Shown one piece after another: positions 45,027 to 52,432 of a DNA stretch of 64,000 nucleotides. The stretch is from Hoeflea_A sp965204935 (GTDB lineage: Bacteria; Pseudomonadota; Alphaproteobacteria; Rhizobiales; Rhizobiaceae), in the NCBI RefSeq assembly GCF_965204935.1, contig NZ_CBDBFO010000002.1; one strand, written 5' to 3'. The notes beneath the pieces were generated by a model, which saw only the letters and a list, made by a program, of their open reading frames with translations, was not told the origin of the DNA and did no database searches. The position numbers and the translations under genes were made by a program. The first letter of the stretch is position 1; each line of letters starts with the position of its first letter.

Positions 45027-45362
45027 CTAAATCCCAATGATTCTGCGGTTCCAACGTGGCAGGAACGAAAACGGTCTTGAAAACAGCCAATACAGGAGGA
45101 GGGCGAAAAAGAGTGGCGGGGCCCACATCAGCAAAAGGGCTGGCAGGCCCAGAAATATCCACAAAAACCATGTGACCGGGCTCAGTGCAAAAAAATACAA
45201 CAGGATGTAAGCGACAAGCGAGGTCGCTCCCGACACGGCCAAGAGTACAATGTAGAGATTTGAATTCGTGCCCAGGTACTTGGCGATCATTTCGCCAATA
45301 GATTGTAATCGGCTTACTATGCGGTTAATTGCGCGAGCATCCTCGCGGAATAAATAAAACAC
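45027..45362 (-). CDS. Uncharacterised membrane protein, N-terminal part up to an in-frame TAG
   Basis: The 111-residue frame starts at GTG 45362 (or ATG 45293) and has two long hydrophobic segments (NLYIVLLAVSGATSLVAYILL and a WFLWIFLGLPALLL region). It ends at TAG 45029-45027. The same frame continues for 265 codons, so this is probably the start of one protein of about 377 residues. It belongs to the segment inserted in the hppD 3' end and has no family I recognise. Confidence 0.6.
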   Translation of the reverse strand: MFYLFREDARAINRIVSRLQSIGEMIAKYLGTNSNLYIVLLAVSGATSLVAYILLYFFALSPVTWFLWIFLGLPALLLMWAPPLFFALLLYWLFSRPFSFLPRWNRRIIGI

Positions 45363-45431
45363 GCTTCAGGCTCAATTGCGCAATTTCGAGCCGATCCACC
45401 GGTGAAGAATTCAAAGCGGCTGCTAATGAAT

Positions 45432-45458
45432 ATCCCGCCGCGGAAGCTACGGCGGGAT
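45432..45458 (-). terminator. Hairpin 3' of hppD
   Basis: ATCCCGCCG (45432-45440) pairs with CGGCGGGAT (45450-45458) around a 9-base loop, 26 bp past the hppD stop. The minus-strand downstream sequence has only a weak T-rich tract, so termination may be partial. Confidence 0.55.
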
Positions 45459-45483
45459 TGAAATCTCGCGTTCCAGTGTTCCG

Positions 45484-46596
45484 CTATTCGGCGGCGTCCA
45501 CATCGAGCACGCCGCGGCGGATCTGGTCTTCCTCGATCGATTCGAAGAGCGCCCGGAAGTTGCCCTCGCCGAAGCCCTCGTCACCCTTGCGCTGGATGAA
45601 CTCGAAAAAGATCGGGCCGATGACGGTCTTGGAGAAGATCTGCAGCAGGATCTTCGTCATGCCGCCATCGATCACGCCCTCGCCGTCGATCAGGATGCCG
45701 TGTTTGGCCATGCGATTCAGCGGCTCGTCATGGCCGTTCACCCGCTCGTAGGATTTCTCGTAATAGGTCTGTGGCGGACCGGGCATGAATTTCAGGCCGT
45801 TTGCGGCAAGTGCATCGGTCGCTTCGTAAATGTCTTCCGTTCCGACGGCGATGTGCTGGATGCCCTCGCCCTTGTACTTTCTCAGATACTCTTCGATCTG
45901 GCTCTTGTCGTCGGTCGATTCGTTCAGCGGGATACGGATCTTGCCGCAGGGGCTGGTGATCGCCCGCGAAACCAGGCCCGTGAGTTTGCCTTCAATGTCG
46001 AAGAAGTGGATCTGCTTGAAGCCGAACAACTCGCGGTAAAAGGCCCACCACTTGTCCATATTGCCGCGGAAGACATTGTGGGTCAGGTGGTCGAGATAAT
46101 AAAAGCCGACGCCGGTTGGCCTGGGATCACGTTCGCCGAGCCAGTCGAATTCCGCCTCATAGGGCGAGCCTTTCTCGCCATAGGTGTCGACAAAGTAAAG
46201 CAGCGAACCGCCGATGCCGACAATGGCCGGCACGTCGAGTGCCTTGTCATCGCCCTCATAGGGCGTAGCGCCTTTCGCGACCGCATGATCAAAGGCGTGT
46301 TTCGCATCGACCACACGCCAGGCCATGGACGGCGCGCAGGGGCCGTGCAGGTCGATGAAACGGTCGGCGAAGGAACCCTTTTCGGCGTTCAGGATGTAGT
46401 TGACGTCGCCCTGGCGCCACACGGTGATGTTCTTTGTCCTGTGACGGGCAACGGGCGCATAGCCCATGCGCTTGAACAGCTCTTCCAGCTTTTCGGGCTC
46501 GGGATGGGCAAACTCGACGAATTCGAAACCGTCCGTGCCTGCCGGGTTCTCGTCTGTGATTTTCGCCGGCGGCGCATTGTGCGGAAACGGACCCAT
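45484..46596 (-). CDS. hppD: 4-hydroxyphenylpyruvate dioxygenase
   Basis: This 370-residue Fe(II) enzyme converts 4-hydroxyphenylpyruvate to homogentisate, feeding HmgA. The two VOC-type halves and all three iron ligands are visible: His170 in LDHLTHNV, His248 in IQHIAVG and Glu332 in FFEFIQRKG. The ATG at 46596 follows an AGGAG ribosome site. The frame is open further upstream into the divergent regulator, which I reject. Its last 35 codons lie inside a 107-bp repeat and may have been brought by an insertion. It is divergent from an Lrp-type gene. Confidence 0.97.
   Translation of the reverse strand: MGPFPHNAPPAKITDENPAGTDGFEFVEFAHPEPEKLEELFKRMGYAPVARHRTKNITVWRQGDVNYILNAEKGSFADRFIDLHGPCAPSMAWRVVDAKHAFDHAVAKGATPYEGDDKALDVPAIVGIGGSLLYFVDTYGEKGSPYEAEFDWLGERDPRPTGVGFYYLDHLTHNVFRGNMDKWWAFYRELFGFKQIHFFDIEGKLTGLVSRAITSPCGKIRIPLNESTDDKSQIEEYLRKYKGEGIQHIAVGTEDIYEATDALAANGLKFMPGPPQTYYEKSYERVNGHDEPLNRMAKHGILIDGEGVIDGGMTKILLQIFSKTVIGPIFFEFIQRKGDEGFGEGNFRALFESIEEDQIRRGVLDVDAAE
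45485..45591 (-). repeat. Repeat copy within the intact hppD 3' end
   Basis: This is the partner of 44031-44137 (104 of 107 bases identical). Here it is joined to the rest of hppD, so it completes the working gene. The repeats bound the 1.45-kb inserted segment. Confidence 0.9.
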
Positions 46597-46677
46597 GGGA
46601 GCACTCCTCGATTGATTTGATTGTGTGTCATTATCACGCAAAAATTCCGCACAAGGCTTGCAAAGCGAGCCGCTTCT

Positions 46678-46710
46678 AAGAATAATTTGCACGTATTTTG
46701 CGTAATTCTT
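46678..46710. promoter_or_regulatory. Dyad between hppD and the Lrp-type gene
   Basis: AAGAAT at 46678 and ATTCTT ending at 46710 form the outer arms of a 33-bp imperfect dyad with inner TTTGC and GCG elements. It lies 18 bp upstream of the Lrp-type ATG and about 80 bp upstream of hppD. This is where an Lrp/AsnC operator would be expected. Confidence 0.45.
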
Positions 46711-46728
46711 GTCGGAGGCGCACAAAAC

Positions 46729-47012
46729 ATGCTCGATCAATTCGACCGCAGGATTCTCGAGGAACTGCAAAGAGACGCGCGGCTGACCAATGGCGACCTG
46801 TCGGAGCGTGTCAATCTGTCGCCATCGCAATGCTCCCGCCGGCGCATCCGCCTGGAGGAAGACGGTTTCATCAAGGGGTATTTTGCCGGTCTTGACCGCA
46901 ACCGGCTCGGCCTTGGCATTGTCAACATCATCACCGTCACACTCGACACCCACAACAGGGACAACGCCCAGCGCTTCGCCGAACTCGTGAACCGTTTGCC
47001 TGAGGTGCTTGA
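46729..47012 (+). pseudogene. Lrp/AsnC-family regulator, 5' fragment (cut by IS)
   Basis: The fragment encodes an Lrp/AsnC helix-turn-helix: MLDQFDRRILEELQRDARLT, LSERVNLSPSQCSRRRIRLEEDGFI, then the start of the ligand-binding RAM domain (LGIVNIITVTL). It is preceded by a CGGAGG ribosome site. An IS begins at 47013. Joining 47012 to 47933 restores an in-frame 152-residue protein of normal Lrp length. It is divergent from hppD and probably regulated it. It is now inactive unless the DNA-binding part alone works. Confidence 0.9.
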
Positions 47013-47929
47013 GAGTCCGACTCGAAACTCACACTGACCGTGCCAAGCGTCTTGTGAGTAGCATAACCGAGGCGGCATAGAGGAAGGTTTCGGCCGAACT
47101 GATGGTTCCCTCGAAGTCCTTCGCCAATCGGCGATTGCGGTTGATCCAGGCGAAGAAGCGCTCGACCACCCATCTCCTGGGCAAGACCTGGAAGCCGACC
47201 TGGTCGGTGAATTTCTTGACAACCTCGATGGCGACCGACGTTGCGTCCCTGACCCGGTCGCCATTGTAGGCGCTGTCGGCGAAGGTGAGTTCGACGAAGG
47301 GAAACGAGCGTCGTGAGGCTTTGAGCAGCGGGATTGCGCCATCGCGATCCTGAACATTGGCTGCGTGCGTCTGGAGGACCAGGCCGCGGCCGTCGGTGTC
47401 GACCATGGCGTGGCGCTTACGACCTTTGATCTTCTTGCCGGCATCATAGCCGCGTGGACCGCCAGCCTCGGCGGTCTTGACGCTTTGGCTGTCAATCACG
47501 GTCGCTGATGGACTGGCCTCGCGCCCGACCCGCTCGCGGTCGAGCACGACCAGATGATGATTGATGGTCTTGAACAGTCCTTCACGTCGGAAGCGCAGAA
47601 ACCAGCCGTAGACCGTCGTCATCGGCGGGAAGTCCTTGGGCAGCATGCGCCACGCACAGCCGGCCCGCAGCACGTAGAAGATGGCGTTCATGATCTCACG
47701 CATCGGCCATTCCCGCGGCCGACCAGTTTTCGCTGGCGGCGGCATGAACGGGGCGATAATGTTCCATTCCGCATCGCTCAGATCGCTTCCATAACGCAGA
47801 TGATCGCGGCTATACTGCCGACGGGTGGTTGGGGTCCACATGAGGCTGCTCCAAACTGGTGTCGATAACCGTTTGGAATCACATTTCGCCCCGGCCATCC
47901 AACCCCTCACTGCGTTTCAAGACTGCCTC
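47013..47929 (-). mobile_element. IS5-family insertion sequence (917 bp)
   Basis: The element has imperfect terminal inverted repeats beginning GAGTCCGACTCGAAAC (left) and GAGGCAGTCTTGAAAC (right, read inward), and is flanked by the 3-bp duplication TGA (47010-47012 and 47930-47932). It is a different IS5 member from the one at 37385 but uses the same target triplet. It interrupts the Lrp-type gene. Confidence 0.9.
47029..47841 (-). CDS. IS5-family transposase
   Basis: The 270-residue protein has the N-terminal LSDAEWNIIAPFMPP block and the DDE residues in TVIDSQSVKTA, TFADSAYNGD and VVERFFAWINRNRRL. It appears intact. The ATG at 47841 (MWTPTTRRQYSRD) is the usual start for this type. It is about 40-50 percent similar by eye to the transposase at 37463, so it is not a recent copy of it. 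Confidence 0.93.
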   Translation of the reverse strand: MWTPTTRRQYSRDHLRYGSDLSDAEWNIIAPFMPPPAKTGRPREWPMREIMNAIFYVLRAGCAWRMLPKDFPPMTTVYGWFLRFRREGLFKTINHHLVVLDRERVGREASPSATVIDSQSVKTAEAGGPRGYDAGKKIKGRKRHAMVDTDGRGLVLQTHAANVQDRDGAIPLLKASRRSFPFVELTFADSAYNGDRVRDATSVAIEVVKKFTDQVGFQVLPRRWVVERFFAWINRNRRLAKDFEGTISSAETFLYAASVMLLTRRLARSV

Positions 47930-47932
47930 TGA

Positions 47933-48107
47933 GGCGCATGCGCTGACCGGCGAAATGGACTATATGCTGAAGGTGGTCACGGCCGATCTGAAGGCGCTGT
48001 CGGGTTTCGTCAACGACATCCTGCTGCCTCACGAGTCGGTCCGGCACGTCAAATCGGCGATTGTGCTGGAGACACTGAAAGACACCCATGCCCTGCCGCT
48101 GGACTGA
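47933..48107 (+). pseudogene. Lrp/AsnC-family regulator, 3' fragment
   Basis: In frame with the 5' part once the IS and one target copy are removed, this encodes HALTGEMDYMLKVVTADLKA and the terminal strand and helix of the RAM effector-binding domain. The join reads LPEVLEAHALTGEMDY, a typical Lrp/AsnC sequence. Confidence 0.88.
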
Positions 48108-48533
48108 TGGAAATCGGGCTAGACAGTTACAAAATTAAACCGTTGCATGCGCCCGCTCTTGAAGAACCCAACATGGAAGAAGGAAGAGATACAGGGATAC
48201 GGCACGGGCGCCTGTCGCCGGTTATTCGCAGTTGATAGGCGAAGACCGGTTAATCATATCGGTATCGATATGCATTGGGCGGCTTTTTTCATTTTACCTT
48301 CCCATTTCAAACTGCTTTCATGGCCATCAAGCGATGGACGATGCGGCAGGCAAGGGTGACCTGGTAAGTGAAGATGTCTGCGCCGAACAAATGGCCGGAA
48401 GTCTGTAGCGCTATAGCTGCGGCCAGCCGGAGCCCGTTCAAGACAAACCGCAATCGCATGGTTGCCGCTCCGGCGCGTGTCGGCTGGCGGCCTCGGGACG
48501 AATGAGTTTTCTCGGATCTCAGGGAGGATACTG
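48108..48533. other. Long promoter region of the TRAP operon
   Basis: These 426 bp contain no convincing gene. They hold GGGCTAGACAGTTAC at 48116-48130, which resembles the hmg operator region GGGCTAGATAGTTAC at 15960-15974, with a GTTGC at 48142. They also hold an 18-bp dyad at 48255-48272. An AGGGAGGATA ribosome site for dctP ends the region. Confidence 0.6.
48255..48272. promoter_or_regulatory. 18-bp dyad upstream of the TRAP genes
   Basis: CATATCG and CGATATG are exact complements around GTAT. It lies 262 bp upstream of dctP. Such sites usually bind LacI, GntR or IclR-type dimers, but no such gene is adjacent. Confidence 0.45.
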
Positions 48534-49583
48534 ATGAAGAAACGCACACTATTGAAATCGATCGCCGCAGCTGCGGTGCTGACCGCGGGACTAGGCGCTG
48601 GAACGCTGCCCTCACTTGCCCAGGACGTAACCCTGCGGCTGCATCAGTTCCTGCCGCCGCAGGCAAACGTGCCGAAGAATGTGCTGATGCCTTGGGCGGA
48701 AAACGTCGAGAAGGCATCGGACGGACGCATCGGTGTCGAGATCTTCAGCGCCATGGCGCTCGGCGGCACGCCGCCGCAGCTCATCGACCAGGCCCGCGAC
48801 GGTGTCGTCGACATCGTCTGGACCCTGCCCGGCTATACGCCCGGCCGTTTCCCGCGCGCCGAAGTTTTTGAGCTTCCCTTCATGATGACCAATGCCGAAG
48901 CTGCCTCGCGCGCCTATTGGGAACTGTTTGAATCCGACATGAAGGACAACGATTTCAAGGATCTCAAGATCCTTGGCACCTGGGTGCACGGCCCGGGCAT
49001 GTTCCATGTCCAGGGCGACGGCATCACCAAGCTTGAGGATATGCAGGGCAAGAAGCTGCGCGGCCCGACCCGGGTCATCAACGGCCTGCTTTCCGAAATG
49101 GGCGCAACGCCTGTCGGAATGCCGGTCCCGGCCATCCCCGAGGCGCTGTCAAAGGGCGTCATCGACGGAACCGTCATTCCGTGGGAGGTCACGCCGGCAC
49201 TGAAGATCCCGGAGCTCGTCAACACGCATACCGAATTCTCCGGCGACAAGGCGCTCTATACCGCCGTCTTCGTTCTGGCGATGAACAAGCAGAAGTATGA
49301 CAGCCTGCCCGATGATCTGAAGAAGATCCTCGACGACAATTCGGGGCTGGAATTCTCCGCTTTCGCGGGACGCACTATGCAGGAGTTCGACGCGCCCGGC
49401 CGCGCCGCCGCCGAGAAGACCGACAATACGATTATTGTTCTCGACGAGGCTGAGGTGGCCCGCTGGAAGGAAGCCTCCCAGCCGGTGATTGACAACTGGA
49501 TCGCTGAAATGGATGCCAAGGGCATTGATGGCCGCGATCTTTACGACCGCGCCCAGGCGGCAATCCAGAAGAACACCAAATAA
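48534..49583 (+). CDS. dctP: TRAP transporter substrate-binding protein
   Basis: The 349-residue periplasmic protein has a signal peptide (cleavage after LAQ/LA near residue 28) and a DctP fold with the canonical carboxylate-binding Arg in KLRGPTRVIN and a PFMMTNAEAA motif. It captures an organic acid for the membrane subunits. The substrate may be an aromatic or keto acid given the hppD neighbourhood, but this is inference. The ATG at 48534 has a strong ribosome site. Confidence 0.93.
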   Translation: MKKRTLLKSIAAAAVLTAGLGAGTLPSLAQDVTLRLHQFLPPQANVPKNVLMPWAENVEKASDGRIGVEIFSAMALGGTPPQLIDQARDGVVDIVWTLPGYTPGRFPRAEVFELPFMMTNAEAASRAYWELFESDMKDNDFKDLKILGTWVHGPGMFHVQGDGITKLEDMQGKKLRGPTRVINGLLSEMGATPVGMPVPAIPEALSKGVIDGTVIPWEVTPALKIPELVNTHTEFSGDKALYTAVFVLAMNKQKYDSLPDDLKKILDDNSGLEFSAFAGRTMQEFDAPGRAAAEKTDNTIIVLDEAEVARWKEASQPVIDNWIAEMDAKGIDGRDLYDRAQAAIQKNTK

Positions 49584-49778
49584 AGCAACCACCAGCACGG
49601 GCGGGGCACGGACAGTGCCCCGCCCTGCCACACGCGCGCCGGGCGGACCCGGCATCCGGATATCAACAGCGCGACTTTCCATGACGTAACCGGCGCAATA
49701 TGCTGCAGCCGGAACCACGGTCATGATCGTCAAGGACGGCCGTAGAGCCGGGTGACAAGGGGCCGGAAGGGATGGCAG

Positions 49779-50309
49779 ATGTCGGAGCGCATTGAACGCT
49801 GGGTCGAGATACTGGCCCGCCTGACCGCTCTAGCGGGCGGGCTTGTACTGACCGCACTCGTCATCATCACGGTTATCTCCGTGACCGGCCGCTCGCTGGT
49901 TTTTACCGGACTGGCGCCGGTTCCGGGTGATTTCGAGCTGGTCGAGGCCGGCACCGCCTTTGCGGTCTTTGCCTTCCTGCCCTGGTGCCACCTCAAGCGC
50001 GGCAACGCCGTAGTCGAAGTGCTCACCATGCATTTCAGCGACACCGCCAACCGGTTTATCGAGATCATCGCCAATCTCATGATGATGATACTTGCGGTGC
50101 TGATCTGCTGGCGCCACTGGTTGGGCACCATCGACAAATACGGTTATCAGGAAACCACCTTCATCCTGCAATTCCCTATCTGGTGGGCCTATGCGGCCGG
50201 TCTTTTCGGCGCCGTTGTCTTTGTCATCGTATCGGTCTGGTGCTTCTGGCGCAGCATCGTTGAATACCGCTCCGGCTCGAATGTCCCGATCAGCGGGGAA
50301 CTGTCGTGA
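49779..50309 (+). CDS. dctQ: TRAP transporter small permease
   Basis: The 176-residue protein has four membrane segments and the DctQ-like EAGTAFAVFAFLPWCHLKRGNAVVEV segment. A GGAAGGGA ribosome site precedes the ATG at 49779. It overlaps the large permease start by 4 bp (GTGA). A 195-bp spacer separates it from dctP. Confidence 0.93.
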   Translation: MSERIERWVEILARLTALAGGLVLTALVIITVISVTGRSLVFTGLAPVPGDFELVEAGTAFAVFAFLPWCHLKRGNAVVEVLTMHFSDTANRFIEIIANLMMMILAVLICWRHWLGTIDKYGYQETTFILQFPIWWAYAAGLFGAVVFVIVSVWCFWRSIVEYRSGSNVPISGELS

Positions 50310-51628
50310 GCAACCTAGAAATCGGCATCTGGTCGTTTCCCGTTCTTCTCATTCTGATTTTTCTGCGCATACCGATCGGCCTGGCGATGCTGACGGTTGG
50401 CGTGCTCGGAAGCTACATGATCAACGGCTCCTTCCTGATGATGTTCGGGCAGTTGAAGAACCTGACCTACGGCACCTTCTCAAGCTACTCGCTCTCGATC
50501 GTGCCGCTCTTCTTGCTGATGGGCCAGTTCGCCCGGCTCGGCGGCATGTCGACGGCGCTGTTCAATGCCGCCGAGACATGGCTCGGCCATCGCCGGGGCG
50601 GCGTTGCCATGGCCGCAGTCGGCGCCTGCGCGGGTTTCGGCTCGATCTGCGGTTCGTCGCTTGCCACGGCCGCCACCATGGGCCAGGTCGCGCTGCCGGA
50701 ACTCAAGCGCTACGGATTCTCCGGCCCGCTCGCGACTGGCACGCTGGCCGCCGGCGGCACGCTCGGCATTCTGATCCCGCCATCGGTGGTTCTCGTCATC
50801 TATGCCATCCTCACCGAGCAGAATATTGCCAAGCTGTTCGTCGCAGCCGTCATTCCGGGCGTTCTCGCCGCCCTTGGATACATGCTTGCCATTTCGATCT
50901 ATGTGCGCATCTGGCCGAACTCTGCCGGCACACGCGAGCGCGTGCCTTACGCCGAACGTTTCCGCGCGCTGCTCAGCGTGTGGCCGGTGCTCGTCGTCTT
51001 CCTGCTGGTGGTCGGCGGCATCTATATGGGCATTTTCACCCCGACCGAGGCCGCCGCCGTCGGCGCCGCCGGCACCGGCCTGATCGCGCTCTTCAATCGC
51101 GGTCTCAACTGGAAAACACTGAAATCGTCGATCCTCGACACCGCCAACTCCACCGGGATGATCTTCCTGATCATCCTGGGCGCCGCGATCTATAACGGCT
51201 TCCTCGCGCTGTCGCAGTTGCCGCAGGAGGCCGCGCTCTATGTCACCGAACAGGGTTTCTCACCCTGGCTCGTGCTGTCGATCATCCTGCTTTTGTACCT
51301 GGTTTTCGGCTGCGTCATGGATTCCCTGTCAATGATCCTGTTGACCGTGCCGATCTTCTTTCCGATTGCCATCGGCCTCGACTTCGGACTGCCGCCGGAG
51401 GAATTCGCCCTGTGGTTCGGTATCCTGGTGCTGATCGTCGTCGAAGTCGGCCTGATTACACCGCCGGTCGGGATGAACCTCTTTGTCATCAATTCCATGG
51501 CGCCGGACATTCCGCTCGCCCAGACCTATCGCGGTGTCTTCCCCTTCGTTGCCACCGATCTCATCCGGGTGATTATCCTGGCGCTGTTCCCGTTCATCAC
51601 CCTGGGTCTCGTGCGCTGGCTTTATTAG
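50306..51628 (+). CDS. dctM: TRAP transporter large permease
   Basis: The 440-residue DctM protein has about 12 membrane segments, FGSICGSSLATAATMG and GGTLGILIPPSVV (the Na+-site-like loops), and a second half with CVMDSLSMILLTVPIFFP. It starts at GTG 50306 overlapping dctQ. With dctP and dctQ it makes a complete TRAP system driven by a sodium gradient. Confidence 0.95.
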   Translation: MSNLEIGIWSFPVLLILIFLRIPIGLAMLTVGVLGSYMINGSFLMMFGQLKNLTYGTFSSYSLSIVPLFLLMGQFARLGGMSTALFNAAETWLGHRRGGVAMAAVGACAGFGSICGSSLATAATMGQVALPELKRYGFSGPLATGTLAAGGTLGILIPPSVVLVIYAILTEQNIAKLFVAAVIPGVLAALGYMLAISIYVRIWPNSAGTRERVPYAERFRALLSVWPVLVVFLLVVGGIYMGIFTPTEAAAVGAAGTGLIALFNRGLNWKTLKSSILDTANSTGMIFLIILGAAIYNGFLALSQLPQEAALYVTEQGFSPWLVLSIILLLYLVFGCVMDSLSMILLTVPIFFPIAIGLDFGLPPEEFALWFGILVLIVVEVGLITPPVGMNLFVINSMAPDIPLAQTYRGVFPFVATDLIRVIILALFPFITLGLVRWLY

Positions 51629-51925
51629 GCTGACCGACTGCCCGGCACGACCACACCGCGCAGTATTATTACCCGACTTAGTATTAAACACACAGCTTTC
51701 CAACAGTAACCCTTACAGATCGAGATAACGGTCGCTTTAGGTTGGTAGAATAGTACTTGTTAAAACAATCAGAAATTGCAAAAATGAAGCCCATGCCGAA
51801 TTGCCAAACTCTGAAGTCCTGAAAGTAGCAGGCTTTGATTGGCTCTGACCTTCGCTGTTGAGCGCGGCGGATCACCAAACAAGGCCTTAGATTGATAGCT
51901 GTTAGAAGGAGGAGTCGTTTTGGTT

Positions 51926-52297
51926 ATGTTGTTGAAAAGGTATTCGATTTTCGCATGCACGATCATCACGATTGCTGGCTTTGTGACCTATACTGAGTCA
52001 GCTCTGGCAGACCGGGTATGTACTATCGATGGCACAATGCATCCAGATAATATTCCTGGTTATCAAGGGCCAGTCTCTTGCACATGGATCCCTGATACAG
52101 ACAGTGGTTCCCCCACTCATCCTCACAATTCTACAACCCGTGTCCAATGGGGTTCGTATTACAATGATGAATGTAGAATACCCTCGGCTACGGGATGGTT
52201 TCAGAGGGAAGCTACATCGTGTGGCACAGGCCGCGGAACAAAAGAGATTGGATGTCAAACGGTGGAAGTACGGATTAGTGGCAACAGGTGTCCCTAG
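51926..52297 (+). CDS. Small Cys-rich exported orphan protein
   Basis: The roughly 123-residue product has a signal peptide (hydrophobic IFACTIITIAGFVTY, cleavage near ALA) and six cysteines in the mature part, enough for three disulfides. Gly, Ser and Thr are frequent and no family is recognised. A GAAGGAGGAG ribosome region precedes a TTG (51920) and the ATG (51926). The surrounding 51629-52430 DNA is clearly AT-richer than the flanks, which suggests transfer. Function unknown. Confidence 0.65.
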   Translation: MLLKRYSIFACTIITIAGFVTYTESALADRVCTIDGTMHPDNIPGYQGPVSCTWIPDTDSGSPTHPHNSTTRVQWGSYYNDECRIPSATGWFQREATSCGTGRGTKEIGCQTVEVRISGNRCP

Positions 52298-52432
52298 TGA
52301 GCAGCTGCCCTTTAATGCAGTGGATCACAAAGCTGGCGTATAAAAATGGAGACGAATTGCGCACCTCTCCGTCGCTTCAAACAATTTGACATTTAAGGAA
52401 ATGGGCGCCGAAAGGATTGCCGAAATCCAATC

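Noticed and set aside
45432..45458. Possible CRISPR-like or transposon end hairpin
   Set aside because: It is a single hairpin at a gene end and is not repeated; it is better read as a terminator.
46597..46953. N-terminal extension of hppD
   Set aside because: It overlaps the divergent regulator and its promoter. The ATG at 46596 has AGGAG at proper spacing.
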